NCBI RefSeq assembly: GCF_014653945.1
Contig: NZ_BNAU01000001.1
Coordinates: 124,001-188,000 of the forward strand
From: Amycolatopsis deserti
Lineage (GTDB): Bacteria; Actinomycetota; Actinomycetes; Mycobacteriales; Pseudonocardiaceae
Length of the DNA stretch: 64,000 nt
Direction: 5' to 3'
Part shown: in pieces, positions 32,743-41,341 of the stretch
Layout of the letters: each line of letters begins with the position of its first letter
Numbering within the stretch: the stretch's first letter is position 1
Notes under the pieces: model-generated
The model's input: only the letters and a program-made list of their open reading frames with translations
The model's database searches: none
What the model was told of the DNA's origin: nothing
Translations under genes and position numbers: made by a program

Positions 32743-33858
32743 TCAGCCGAACACGTGCCGGGCGATGCGTTCGCCCAGGCGTTCCAGCAGCGGGACGGCC
32801 TCGGTCATGCACCGGCCGGGGTCCGGTTCGAGGTCGGTGAGGGTGAACGCGCCGGCGAACCCGGCGGCGGTGACTTCGGCGGGGGTGAGCCGGCTGCGCC
32901 CGGCCACGACGTAGGCGGGCACCCCCGCCTGCCGAGCGGCGGTTGCGACGCCCAGCGGTGCTTTGCCGCGCAGGCTCTGCCTGTCCAGCGATCCCTCGCC
33001 GGTGATCACGAGATCGGTCCGGAGCAGCCGCGCGGGCAAGCCGGTCAGGCGCAGGACGAGTTCGATTCCGGGCACGCGGCGAGCTCCCAGGGTGAACAGG
33101 GCGAAACCCGCACCACCGGCGGCACCCGCGCCCGGCGCGAATGCCGCGGCGGTCCCGGTGGCCGCTTCCAGGACCGGCGCCCAGGCGCTCAGCGCCCGCT
33201 CCAGGGTGGCGACTGTCGCCTCGTCGGCGCCCTTCTGGGGGCCGAACACGGCTGCCGCGCCGTCGGGCCCGAGCAGGGCGTTGTCGACGTCGCAGGCCAC
33301 CACCAGCTCGGCGTTGCGAAGCCCTCGGTGCAGACCGGTCAGGTCGACCGCCGCCACCGCGGGCAGGGCGGAGGTGCGGCCGGTCAGTTCGCGTCCCGCC
33401 GCGTCGAGCAACCGGGCGCCGAGCGCGGCGAGGAGCCCGGTTCCGCCGTCGGTCGTCGCGCTGCCGCCGAGTCCGACGACCACCTGCCGGTGGCCCGCGT
33501 CGAGAGCCGCCGCGATCAGCTCGCCGGTGCCGAACGTGGAGGCGGCGAGCGCCGTCGTGGGATCGGGTGCGGCCGGCAGTCCCGACGCCTGCGCCAGTTC
33601 GACCACCGCGACCCCGCCGCGGTGCGCGTAGCGAGCGGCGACCGGCCGGCCGAGGGGACCGGTGACGGTGAGCCCGACCGGGGTGAAACCGGCGGCGACC
33701 GCGGCGTCGACGGTGCCCTCGCCGCCATCGGCGACGGGGTGTTCGTGCACCAGCGGCCGCGCGGCGTGCCGGCGCAGCCCGCGAGCGAGCGCGGCCGTGG
33801 CCTGCGCCGCCCCCAGCGACCCCTTGAACGAATCGAGGGCCACGACGACCTCGCCCAT
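32743..33858 (-). CDS. glycerate kinase (GarK/GlxK family)
   Basis: A 371-residue glycerate 2-kinase: ALDSFKGSLGAAQATAA at the N-terminus, VADGGEGTVDA, VGLGGSATTDGGTG and TGEGSLDRQSLRGKAP are family hallmarks. It phosphorylates D-glycerate to 2-phosphoglycerate with ATP. ATG 33858 has GAGGAGG upstream. In one unit with DctA; the enzyme at 34972-36054 can form glycerate from tartrate, so the cassette makes sense as tartrate to glycolysis. Confidence 0.92.
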   Translation of the reverse strand: MGEVVVALDSFKGSLGAAQATAALARGLRRHAARPLVHEHPVADGGEGTVDAAVAAGFTPVGLTVTGPLGRPVAARYAHRGGVAVVELAQASGLPAAPDPTTALAASTFGTGELIAAALDAGHRQVVVGLGGSATTDGGTGLLAALGARLLDAAGRELTGRTSALPAVAAVDLTGLHRGLRNAELVVACDVDNALLGPDGAAAVFGPQKGADEATVATLERALSAWAPVLEAATGTAAAFAPGAGAAGGAGFALFTLGARRVPGIELVLRLTGLPARLLRTDLVITGEGSLDRQSLRGKAPLGVATAARQAGVPAYVVAGRSRLTPAEVTAAGFAGAFTLTDLEPDPGRCMTEAVPLLERLGERIARHVFG

Positions 33859-33902
33859 CCCGTCCTCCTCGACTCGCTGATCAACCGCGCACCACCTTGA
33901 CC

Positions 33903-33925
33903 CTTGGCAGGCCGGCGCGTCCAAG
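33903..33925. promoter_or_regulatory. candidate LysR site
   Basis: CTTGG-N13-CCAAG in the 129-bp divergent gap between glycerate kinase and lysR, near the expected distance from both promoters. Confidence 0.4.
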
Positions 33926-33987
33926 AGAACCTTGCTACCCGACTGATAGGCTCAGCCGATGGCAAGGCCCTGAGCTGGGAGGTTGGG

Positions 33988-34869
33988 ATGGACGCCCGGC
34001 AGCTGGAGTACTTCCTGGCGATCGTCGACCACGACGGGTTCGGCCGCGCCGCGCAGGCCCTGCACATCGCGCAGCCCTCGCTGTCCCAGGCCATCGCCGG
34101 TCTCGAGCGCGAGGTGGGCGTCAAGCTGTTCCACCGCGTCGGGCGGCGGGTGGTGCTCAGCGACGCCGGCCGCGAGCTGATCGGACCGGCCCGGCAGGTG
34201 CTGCGTGACCTGCGCACGGCGAAGGCGACCCTGGAGTCGATGAAGGGTGTCCAGCGCGGCCGCGTCGAGCTGGTCACGATGCCCTCGCCCGGCATCGAGC
34301 CGTTGAGCACCCTGACCCGCGTGTTCACCGAGCGGCACCCGGGGATCACCGTGGAGGCGGGCGCGGCCTTCACCGTCGACGAGGTCGTGCAGCAGGTTCG
34401 CCAGGGCGCCTGCGAACTCGGCCTCGTCGGGGCGCCCGGTGTGTTGCGCCCGCCGGGCCTGGAGGTCCTGCCGTTGCAGGAGCAGGACTTCGTGCTCGTC
34501 GGCGCCGGCATCCCGGCAGGTGATCCGGTGCCGGTCGACGCGCTGGCCGGGGTGGACCTGATCGCCTCACCGCCCGGCAGCCTCATGCGCCAGGTCGTCG
34601 ACGACATCCGCGCGGCGCACCCGGACGCGCGGATCGTCGCGGAGGTCGCCCACCGCGCGTCGATCCTGCCGCTCGTGCTCGCCGGCGCCGGAGTGGCGGT
34701 GCTGCCCTCAGCCTGGGCCACGCTCGCCCGCCGCGCCGGGGCCCGGGTCGCGCGCCTGGACCACCCGGCCCGCCTGCACGTCGCCCTGCTGAGCCGGTCC
34801 GCCCCGCTGACCCCGGCCGCGCAAACCTTCCGGGCGCTGGCTCACCGGCTCGTCGAGCAGGCCGGATAG
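33988..34869 (+). CDS. LysR-family regulator
   Basis: A 293-residue LysR protein, DNA-binding part MDARQLEYFLAIVDHDGFGR and LHIAQPSLSQAIAGLE at residues 1-60, effector domain to the end. ATG 33988 has GGGAGG upstream; the longer frame is not family-like. It lies between the leftward glycerate kinase-dctA unit and the rightward tartrate dehydrogenase-type gene and probably controls both. Confidence 0.87.
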   Translation: MDARQLEYFLAIVDHDGFGRAAQALHIAQPSLSQAIAGLEREVGVKLFHRVGRRVVLSDAGRELIGPARQVLRDLRTAKATLESMKGVQRGRVELVTMPSPGIEPLSTLTRVFTERHPGITVEAGAAFTVDEVVQQVRQGACELGLVGAPGVLRPPGLEVLPLQEQDFVLVGAGIPAGDPVPVDALAGVDLIASPPGSLMRQVVDDIRAAHPDARIVAEVAHRASILPLVLAGAGVAVLPSAWATLARRAGARVARLDHPARLHVALLSRSAPLTPAAQTFRALAHRLVEQAG

Positions 34870-34971
34870 GTCGGGCCTATGAATCGAATCGGCAGCGCGT
34901 CTTGGACGCCCAGCCGGTCCCGGGGCTTCACTCGGGGTTGTCAGCGCAGCCGACCCGCCAGGGAGCCCTCG

Positions 34972-36054
34972 ATGTCAGCAACCAGCACCTTCACGATCGC
35001 CGCGGTCCCGGCGGACGGCGTGGGCGCCGAAGTCGTCGCCGCCGGGCGCGCCGTCCTCGACGCGCTGGCTGAGAACTCCGGGGGCGCGTTCGCGTTCGAC
35101 TGGACTGAGTTCCCCTGGGGGTGCGGCTACTACGAGCGCACCGGCCGCATGATGGACGAGGACGGCCTGGAGGTGCTGCGCGACTTCGACGCCATCTACT
35201 TCGGCGCGGTCGGCTGGCCGTCGGTGCCCGACCACGTCAGCCTGTGGGGCCTGCGGCTGCGGATCTGCCAGAACTTCGACCAGTGGGCCAACGTCCGGCC
35301 CGTGCACTTCCACCCGGGCATCACCTCGCCGCTGCGCAAGGCCGACCACACGCCGCTGGACTGGGTCGTGGTGCGGGAGAACAGCGAAGGCGAGTACGCC
35401 GGGCTCGGCGGTCGTAACCTCGCCGGGCGCGGCCCCGGCAACGAGGTCGCGCTGCAGACCGCGCTGTTCACCGAGAAGGGCTGCGAGCGGATCATGCGGT
35501 TCGCCTTCGACCTCGCCCGCGGCCGCGACCGCAAGAAGGTGTCGTCGGTGACCAAGAGCAACGCCCAGCAGTACGGAATGGTGCTGTGGGACGAGACCTT
35601 CGCCCGCGTCGCCCGCGACTACCCGGACGTGGAAACCGAGAGCGTGCTGGTCGACGCCATGTCGGCGAAGTTCGTGCTCAAGCCCGAAGACCTCTCGGTG
35701 GTCGTGGCGTCCAACCTCAACGCCGACATCCTCTCCGACCTCGGCTCGGCGCTTGCCGGCAGCCTCGGCCTCGCGGCCAGCGCGAACCTCAACCCCGAGC
35801 GCCGGTTCCCGTCGATGTTCGAGCCGGTGCACGGGTCCGCCCCCGACATCGCCGGACAGGGCCTGGCCAACCCCATCGGCGCCATCGGCAGCGCCGCGCT
35901 GATGCTGGACCACTTCGGACTGTCCACAGAGGCGGCCCGCGTGCGCGCGGCGATCGAGGCCACCACCGCCGCCGGGATCCTCACGCCCGACGTCGGCGGC
36001 ACTGCCAAGACCGGCGACGTGGTCGCCGCGGTGATCGACAACCTCGGCAACTGA
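34972..36054 (+). CDS. tartrate dehydrogenase/decarboxylase or D-malate dehydrogenase
   Basis: A 360-residue member of the isocitrate/isopropylmalate dehydrogenase family, TtuC/DmlA branch. It has FGAVGWPSVPDHVSLWGLRL, VVVRENSEGEYAGLGG, the metal site around VDAMSAKFV and SNLNADILSDLGSALAG, and EPVHGSAPDIAGQ. It oxidises tartrate or D-malate with NAD and can decarboxylate meso-tartrate to D-glycerate. ATG 34972 follows a GGGAG site; the earlier in-frame ATG lacks one. Works with DctA and glycerate kinase as a tartrate route. Confidence 0.88.
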   Translation: MSATSTFTIAAVPADGVGAEVVAAGRAVLDALAENSGGAFAFDWTEFPWGCGYYERTGRMMDEDGLEVLRDFDAIYFGAVGWPSVPDHVSLWGLRLRICQNFDQWANVRPVHFHPGITSPLRKADHTPLDWVVVRENSEGEYAGLGGRNLAGRGPGNEVALQTALFTEKGCERIMRFAFDLARGRDRKKVSSVTKSNAQQYGMVLWDETFARVARDYPDVETESVLVDAMSAKFVLKPEDLSVVVASNLNADILSDLGSALAGSLGLAASANLNPERRFPSMFEPVHGSAPDIAGQGLANPIGAIGSAALMLDHFGLSTEAARVRAAIEATTAAGILTPDVGGTAKTGDVVAAVIDNLGN

Positions 36055-36076
36055 TCGACGCGGGAGGCCTCGGCCG

Positions 36077-36093
36077 CGTCACCCCCGGTGACG
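36077..36093. terminator. possible terminator hairpin
   Basis: CGTCACC-CCC-GGTGACG, 7-bp arms and a 3-nt loop, 23 bp after the stop of the tartrate dehydrogenase-type gene. Short, with no T tract. Confidence 0.4.
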
Positions 36094-36129
36094 TGGGAGC
36101 CTCCGGTCGTCGTGCTGCCGGCGTTTCGG

Positions 36130-36360
36130 TGATCCTCCGGTTGAGCCCCCGGGCGCGGCGAGGTCACCGCGCGCCAGGACGGTCATCCCGGGCGCCTCTC
36201 GGCGGATAACCGCGCCCGACCAGTCGGCCTTGTCGGGTTGGCGCTGGTAGATCGTCATCGTGGCCGTCCCGGGCCGGCAACCGCTTCGATGGACAGCTGC
36301 TCGTACCCGACCTCGGTGAGCCGCGACAGGGCGCGTCGAGGATGGCCAGGTCGCGGCTCG
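36130..36360 (-). pseudogene. TetR head remnant
   Basis: Minus-strand pieces in different frames match a TetR DNA-binding head. SRDLAILDA is followed by LTEVGYEQLSIEA-like residues, then TIYQRQPDKADWSGAVIRRE (compare TTIYRRWPDKAxLVxxAI). Frame changes and the missing C-terminal domain make it non-functional. Between 36361 and 36572 there is a further minus-strand scrap (VMREVLRTPPRVDWWNERGT) but no gene. Confidence 0.5.
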
Positions 36361-36572
36361 TGTCAAAGTGTCGGCCGCCGGACAGTGCCCCGCTCGTTCC
36401 ACCAGTCGACCCGAGGCGGCGTGCGCAGCACTTCCCGCATCACCACTCGCGCGCCCACCTCGGCGCCAGGGCCGCCGACCTCTTGGGAACACCAGCCGAC
36501 GCGGGTGTTGACGTTGGCGTTGTTGATCCTGGCGGCGCTACCAGGATCAGCACCTCGTCGCCGGCGTGTGGG

Positions 36573-38063
36573 TCACTTCCACCGTCGGGAGTCGCCCGGC
36601 TCGTTGACCGTGCGGGGCAGTTCCAGTGGGTTCGCCTCCCGCAGTGCGGGCGGCAGCAGGTCGTCGGGCGCGTTCTGGTAGGTCACCGGCCGCAGGAACC
36701 GTTCGATCGCGGCGGTGCCGACCGAGGTGGTGGTGACGGCCGTGGTGGCCGGGTAGGGGCCACCGTGCTGCTGGGCCGCGGTGACGGCGACGCCGGTCGG
36801 CCACTCGTTGAACACGATGCGCCCGCTGCACCGGGCCGCGTGTTCCAGCAGCGGGGCCAGGCGCGCCCGCTCGGCGTCGTCCGGCCGTTGTGCCGTGTGC
36901 ACGGTGAAGGTCAGGCTTCCCGTGATGCTGCCGAGGGTCGCGGGCAGGTCGTCGTCCGCGTCGTACTCGGCGATCACCGCCGAGGGGCCGAAGTTCTCTT
37001 CGAGGAGGACATCGCGGTGCTCGCGCAGGTTGCTCACGGAGCCGGCGTGGAACAGCGAGGGGCCCACGGCCGGAACGCCCGAGGGGTCGGCGCGGACGAC
37101 GCCGCTCGCCAGAACCTTCGTGCCCGGCACGTTCGCGATCTCGTCGTTGCGTTCCCGGTGCCGCTCCGCGATGGCGGCGGTGAGCATCCTGGCCGGGGCC
37201 ACGCGTTCGGCCAGTGCGGCCACTCGCTCGGGCAGATCCGTCCCGCGGGGGAGCAGCAGCACACCGGGCTTGGTGCAGAACTGGCCGGTCCCGAGTGTGA
37301 AGGAGCCGACGAAGCCCTCCGCGATCAGGTTCGCGCGTTCGCGCACCGCGTCGGCGGTGACCACGGCCGGGTTGATGCTGCCGAGCTCGCCGTAGAACGG
37401 GATCGGCGACGGGCGGGACGCGGCGATGTCGAACAGGGCCCGGCCGCCCGCGACCGATCCGGTGAAGGCGGCCGCGGCCGTGCGCGGGTCCCGCAGCACC
37501 CGCACCCCGGCGTCACGGCCGACGAGCAGGTCGAAGGTGCCTTCCGGGGCGCCGGCGTGCAGCAGGGCCGAACGCACGATGTCCGCTGTCCGCCGTGACG
37601 TGTCCGGGTGGCCGGGGTGCGCCTTCACCAGCACCGGACAGCCCGCGGCGAGCGCGGAGGCGGTGTCCCCGCCGGCGACCGAGAACGCGAACGGGAAGTT
37701 GCTCGCCGCGAACACCAGCACGGGGCCGAGCGGGACCAGCCACCGGCGCAGGTCCGGCCGGACGCCGAGCGCGAACTCGTCGTCGCCGCGGTCGATCACG
37801 ATCCGCAGGTAAGAGCCCTCCCGCAGCACGTCGGCGAACATGCGCAGCTGGACCGTGGTCCGCTTGACCTCCCCGGTGAGCCGCGCTTCCGGCAGACCGG
37901 TTTCGCGGGCCGCGTCGGTGACGAGGGCGGCGGTGTCGGCGTCGAGCGCGTCGGCGACGGCCGAGAGCGCGTCGGCCCGCAGCTTCGGCGCCCATTGCCC
38001 CCACGCCGCGGCGGCGCCCGCCGCAGCGCCCACGAGACGGTCAGCTTCGTCCAGTGTGGTCAT
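36573..38063 (-). CDS. aldehyde dehydrogenase (2,5-dioxovalerate dehydrogenase type)
   Basis: A 496-residue NADP-type aldehyde dehydrogenase of the alpha-ketoglutarate semialdehyde group: ASNFPFAFSVAGGDTASAL, VKAHPGHPDTS, FTGSVAGGRAL, catalytic Glu in FYGELGSINP and Cys in GQFCTKPGVL, and GPYPATTAVTTTSVGT. ATG 38063 has AAAGGGA upstream. Only 15 bp from the flavin reductase gene, so it is the last gene of the amine oxidase operon. It may oxidise the aldehyde made by the amine oxidase, or 2,5-dioxovalerate. Confidence 0.85.
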   Translation of the reverse strand: MTTLDEADRLVGAAAGAAAAWGQWAPKLRADALSAVADALDADTAALVTDAARETGLPEARLTGEVKRTTVQLRMFADVLREGSYLRIVIDRGDDEFALGVRPDLRRWLVPLGPVLVFAASNFPFAFSVAGGDTASALAAGCPVLVKAHPGHPDTSRRTADIVRSALLHAGAPEGTFDLLVGRDAGVRVLRDPRTAAAAFTGSVAGGRALFDIAASRPSPIPFYGELGSINPAVVTADAVRERANLIAEGFVGSFTLGTGQFCTKPGVLLLPRGTDLPERVAALAERVAPARMLTAAIAERHRERNDEIANVPGTKVLASGVVRADPSGVPAVGPSLFHAGSVSNLREHRDVLLEENFGPSAVIAEYDADDDLPATLGSITGSLTFTVHTAQRPDDAERARLAPLLEHAARCSGRIVFNEWPTGVAVTAAQQHGGPYPATTAVTTTSVGTAAIERFLRPVTYQNAPDDLLPPALREANPLELPRTVNEPGDSRRWK

Positions 38064-38078
38064 TGTCAATCCCTTTCG

Positions 38079-38567
38079 TCAGGAGCGGATCTGGCCGAGG
38101 CGGCCACGGTGGAAGACGAGAGGCTCGCCGTCACCCGCTTCGAGGTGGCGGACGCGGGCGACCACGATCGTGTGGTCGCCGCCTTCCAGCTCGTGCTCGA
38201 CCTCTCCGTCGATCCAGGCGTGCGCGCCCGAGATCCGCGGGTTGCCGTCGGGCGAGTCGAACCAGTCGACGGCGGTGAACTTGTCCTCGCGCTTGCCGGA
38301 CAACGCCTGGCACACGCCGTCCTGCCCGGCGGCGAGCACGCTGGCGCTGAACCGCCCGGCCGGGCGGATCTTCGGCCAGCTGGTCGAGGTCAGGGCCACG
38401 CTGAAGCTGACCAGCGGGGGATCCAGCGACAGCGACTGGAACGTGCCGACGACGAGTCCCGCCGGGGATCCACTGTGGACCTCGCGGCCGGCTACGACGA
38501 CGACACCGGTGGGCAGGTGCCCCATCACGTCGCGGAACTGCCGGGGCTGGATGGTCGAGGTGAGCAT
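38079..38567 (-). CDS. flavin reductase (HpaC-like)
   Basis: A 162-residue flavin reductase-like domain: RQFRDVMGHLPTGVVVVAG, LVVGTFQSLSLDPPLVSFSV, WPKIRPAGRFSASVLAA and a late His region in GDHTIVVARV. It supplies reduced FMN or FAD by NAD(P)H oxidation. ATG 38567 has GGAGGAA upstream. It lacks its own oxygenase in this operon; the LLM monooxygenase at 41342 across the divergent promoter is the obvious partner. Confidence 0.88.
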   Translation of the reverse strand: MLTSTIQPRQFRDVMGHLPTGVVVVAGREVHSGSPAGLVVGTFQSLSLDPPLVSFSVALTSTSWPKIRPAGRFSASVLAAGQDGVCQALSGKREDKFTAVDWFDSPDGNPRISGAHAWIDGEVEHELEGGDHTIVVARVRHLEAGDGEPLVFHRGRLGQIRS

Positions 38568-38591
38568 GGTCGGTTCCTCCAAGCGGTCGGG

Positions 38592-39893
38592 CTAGCGCGA
38601 GGCGCCGAGTTCGGTGGTGAGTTCGCGTGCGACGCGCAGGCCGCTTTCGATGGCTCCGTCGATGAAGCCGGCCCAGACGTTGGCGTGGTCACTGCTGGCG
38701 AAGTGCAGAACGCCTTCCGGGCGCTGCTGGGCACGGTGGTAACGGGTGAGCTGGTTCGGGCGTTGCATCAGCCACGTTTCGCGCGAGTGCGGGTCGGCCA
38801 TCCAGTCGTGGCCGGTGACCTCGAGGACTTCGAGGTCGTCTCGCCACACCCGCAGGGCCGCGGCGACGGCCTCGCGGTCGTCCGGCGAGATCCGCCGCGC
38901 GTCCGCGCCGAAGGCGACGAGCACGGCGTCGTCGTCCCCGAGGTACTCGGTGCGCACCACCGACAGCGGATGGTCGGCCGAGGAGTAGGCGAAGAACGGC
39001 TTGATCGGTCCCCGAACCCGGATCCACGCCTTGACGCCTTGCGACGCCGTCTTCTCCTGGCTCGCGGCGCGTTTCTCCGCGCACAGCGGGGGTGAGACGT
39101 CCAGGTCGCCGATGATGTTCTGGGGCAGCGTCACGACGATGCGCCGGGCGGAGATCCGCTCGCCGCCCGCGGTGGTGACCACGGCGCCCTCGGCGGTGTG
39201 CTCGATCCGCCGGACCTCGGTGGACGTGCGGATCTCGGCGCGGGTGTCGGCGACGATGGCCGACACCAGAGACCGGGTGCCGTGGGTGAGCCTGAAGACC
39301 GCGGACGCCTCGTGCATGAGGTGCCACGATCCGGCGGTGGCGGCGGTCCAGCGCAGGGCGCCGGTGAAGGCGCCCTCCTGCAGCGGTGCGTTGAAGTGCC
39401 CCACCCAGGCGGCTTCGTTGGCGCGGTACTCCTCTTCGGACAGGCCTAGTTCGTCGAGCTTGTCCTGCACGCTGAACCGGTCGACCTCGGCGAGGTCCGG
39501 AGCGGACAGCGGGTCGTCCGGACGCGGGATCCAGCGCATGGTCCCGGCCAGCAGCCGCCGCATGCCGGGGTCGATGAGGTCCATGAAGCTCTCGAGCGTG
39601 CCGCGCCGGAGGTCGTCACCGGCCAGCCAGTAGGCCTCCTCCGGGCGGGGGCCGCGGGTCACGGCGAGGCCGTAGCGGGTGATCTCGGCCCACACGTGCG
39701 GCTGGACCCAGTGCAGCCAGGTGCCGCCGATCTCCAGGTCGCGGCCCATCCGGTGGTCGGTCCACACGCGGCCGCCGAGCCGGTCCCGGGCTTCGAGGAC
39801 GAGGACGCGCAGGGAGCCCCGGCCCAGTTCACGGGCGGTGATCAGGCCGGCGATCCCGCCGCCGATCACGACGACGTCGGCTTCCTCGGGCAC
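38592..39893 (-). CDS. flavin-containing amine oxidase
   Basis: A 433-residue monoamine oxidase-family flavoenzyme. FAD site is VVVIGGGIAGLITARELG, then ARDRLGGRVWTDHRMG and LEIGGTWLHWVQPH, with the C-terminal FAD block FASSDHANVWAGFIDGAIES. It oxidises a primary or secondary amine to an imine and then an aldehyde, with H2O2. GTG 39893 is chosen because GAGGGAG lies 7 bp upstream. First gene of the leftward operon, divergent from ribBA. Confidence 0.88.
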   Translation of the reverse strand: MPEEADVVVIGGGIAGLITARELGRGSLRVLVLEARDRLGGRVWTDHRMGRDLEIGGTWLHWVQPHVWAEITRYGLAVTRGPRPEEAYWLAGDDLRRGTLESFMDLIDPGMRRLLAGTMRWIPRPDDPLSAPDLAEVDRFSVQDKLDELGLSEEEYRANEAAWVGHFNAPLQEGAFTGALRWTAATAGSWHLMHEASAVFRLTHGTRSLVSAIVADTRAEIRTSTEVRRIEHTAEGAVVTTAGGERISARRIVVTLPQNIIGDLDVSPPLCAEKRAASQEKTASQGVKAWIRVRGPIKPFFAYSSADHPLSVVRTEYLGDDDAVLVAFGADARRISPDDREAVAAALRVWRDDLEVLEVTGHDWMADPHSRETWLMQRPNQLTRYHRAQQRPEGVLHFASSDHANVWAGFIDGAIESGLRVARELTTELGASR

Positions 39894-39919
39894 TGTGACA
39901 CTCCCTCGTGTTCGTGTTT

Positions 39920-40067
39920 GAACTAATCGTTCAGAAAATGAACGCTCCTGCATTGTGGCCTCTCGTGACTCCTGTCGTCAAGACTTCGCATAACCGCTGA
40001 TGAACTCGGTTTTCTCTGGAGGGGGTTGACGGTCGCGGGTGGCTCGTGTCACCTTGTTCGAACACAA
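39920..40067. promoter_or_regulatory. divergent control region with GAAC/GTTC sites
   Basis: In the 213-bp gap between the amine oxidase and ribBA there are GAAC-TAATC-GTTC (39920-39932) and the palindrome TGTTCGAACA (40055-40064), plus several single TGAAC copies. The gap is AT-richer than the genes. Similar GAAC/GTTC sites precede the MFS gene at 43755, so one regulator, probably the IclR at 45178, may act on all. Confidence 0.5.
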
Positions 40068-40106
40068 AGACCACTATGTGAACGTCGCCTAGTTCAGGAG
40101 TAGCTC

Positions 40107-41312
40107 ATGCCCACGTCGAGCGTTCCCGAAGCTCTCGCCGCACTCGCCGCAGGCGGGAAGGTGCTCGTCGTCGACGACGAGGACCGGGAGAACGAGGGCG
40201 ACCTGATCATGGCCGCCGAGCACGCGACGACCGACGACGTCGCGTTCTTCCTGGAGCACACCTCGGGTTTCCTGTGCGTGGCGATCGACGAGGACCGCGC
40301 CGACGCCCTCGGGCTGGACCTGATGGTCGCGGACAACACCGAGAGCCGCCGCACCGCGTTCCTGGTCAGTGTCGACTACCGGCACGGGACCACCACGGGG
40401 ATCAGCGCGGAGGACCGGGGCAGGACCATCCGGGCGCTCGCCGACCCGCGGCTCGACCCGGCGGATCTGGCCCGGCCCGGCCACATCATGCCGCTGCTGG
40501 CCAAGCCAGGCGGGGTGCGGCAGCGCCGCGGGCACACCGAAGCGGGTGTGGACCTGTGCCGGCGAGCCGGGCTCAGCGGAGCCGCCCTGCTGTGCGAGGT
40601 CGTGACTCCGGACCGGCGCGGGATGATGCGCGGACCGGACCTGGTGGAGTTCGCCGCGCGGCACGGCATCCCGATGATCTCCATCGAGGACCTGGTCCGG
40701 TGGCTGGACGGCGGCGATCCCGGGGTGCGCCGCACCGGGCAGGCCGCCATCCCCACCGGTCTGGGCACCTTCCAGGCCCGCACGTACCGTTCCGGCGACG
40801 TCGAGCACGTGGCGCTGACCATGGGTGACGTCGATGGCGGGGACGTGCTCGTCCGTCTGCACAGCGAGTGCCTCACCGGGGACCTCCTCGGCTCACTGCG
40901 CTGCGACTGCGGCGCCCAGCTGCGCATGGCCCTCGAGGCGATCGCGGCTGAGGGCCGCGGCGTCGTCGTCTACATGCGCGGGCACGAAGGCCGGGGGATC
41001 GGCCTGGGGCACAAGCTCCGTGCCTACCAGTTGCAGCAGTACCAGGGACTGGACACGCTGGAAGCGAACATCGCGCTCGGCTTCCCGGTCGACAGCCGCG
41101 ACTACACCGCGGCCGCGCGGATCCTCGCCGACCTCGGCGTCTCCTCGGTCCGGCTGATGACCAACAACCCGGACAAGTGCCGCGCACTCACCGACTGCGG
41201 CCTGACCATCAGCGAGCGCCTCACCCTCGAAGCCCCGCCGAACGAGCACAACACGGCTTACCTCGCCGCCAAACGGCACCGCATGGGCCACCGGCTCGAA
41301 CAGATCGCCTGA
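40107..41312 (+). CDS. ribBA: bifunctional DHBP synthase / GTP cyclohydrolase II
   Basis: A 401-residue RibBA. The N-terminal dihydroxybutanone-phosphate synthase has DDEDRENEGDLIMAAE and GHTEAGVDLCRRAG. The C-terminal GTP cyclohydrolase II has the zinc cysteines in HSECLTGDLLGSLRCDCG, and YMRGHEGRGIGLGHKL and TNNPDKCRAL. These make the two precursors of riboflavin, one from GTP and one from ribulose 5-phosphate. It leads an operon of a flavin-dependent monooxygenase rather than lying in a rib operon, so it probably boosts flavin supply for this pathway. Confidence 0.93.
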   Translation: MPTSSVPEALAALAAGGKVLVVDDEDRENEGDLIMAAEHATTDDVAFFLEHTSGFLCVAIDEDRADALGLDLMVADNTESRRTAFLVSVDYRHGTTTGISAEDRGRTIRALADPRLDPADLARPGHIMPLLAKPGGVRQRRGHTEAGVDLCRRAGLSGAALLCEVVTPDRRGMMRGPDLVEFAARHGIPMISIEDLVRWLDGGDPGVRRTGQAAIPTGLGTFQARTYRSGDVEHVALTMGDVDGGDVLVRLHSECLTGDLLGSLRCDCGAQLRMALEAIAAEGRGVVVYMRGHEGRGIGLGHKLRAYQLQQYQGLDTLEANIALGFPVDSRDYTAAARILADLGVSSVRLMTNNPDKCRALTDCGLTISERLTLEAPPNEHNTAYLAAKRHRMGHRLEQIA

Positions 41313-41341
41313 TCTCACCACCCAGAAGAAGGAGCACGACG

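Noticed and set aside
31325-32914. A 529-codon plus-strand frame
   Set aside because: Antisense to dctA, rich in Gly/Glu/Asp/His, with no family match; caused by high third-position GC of dctA.
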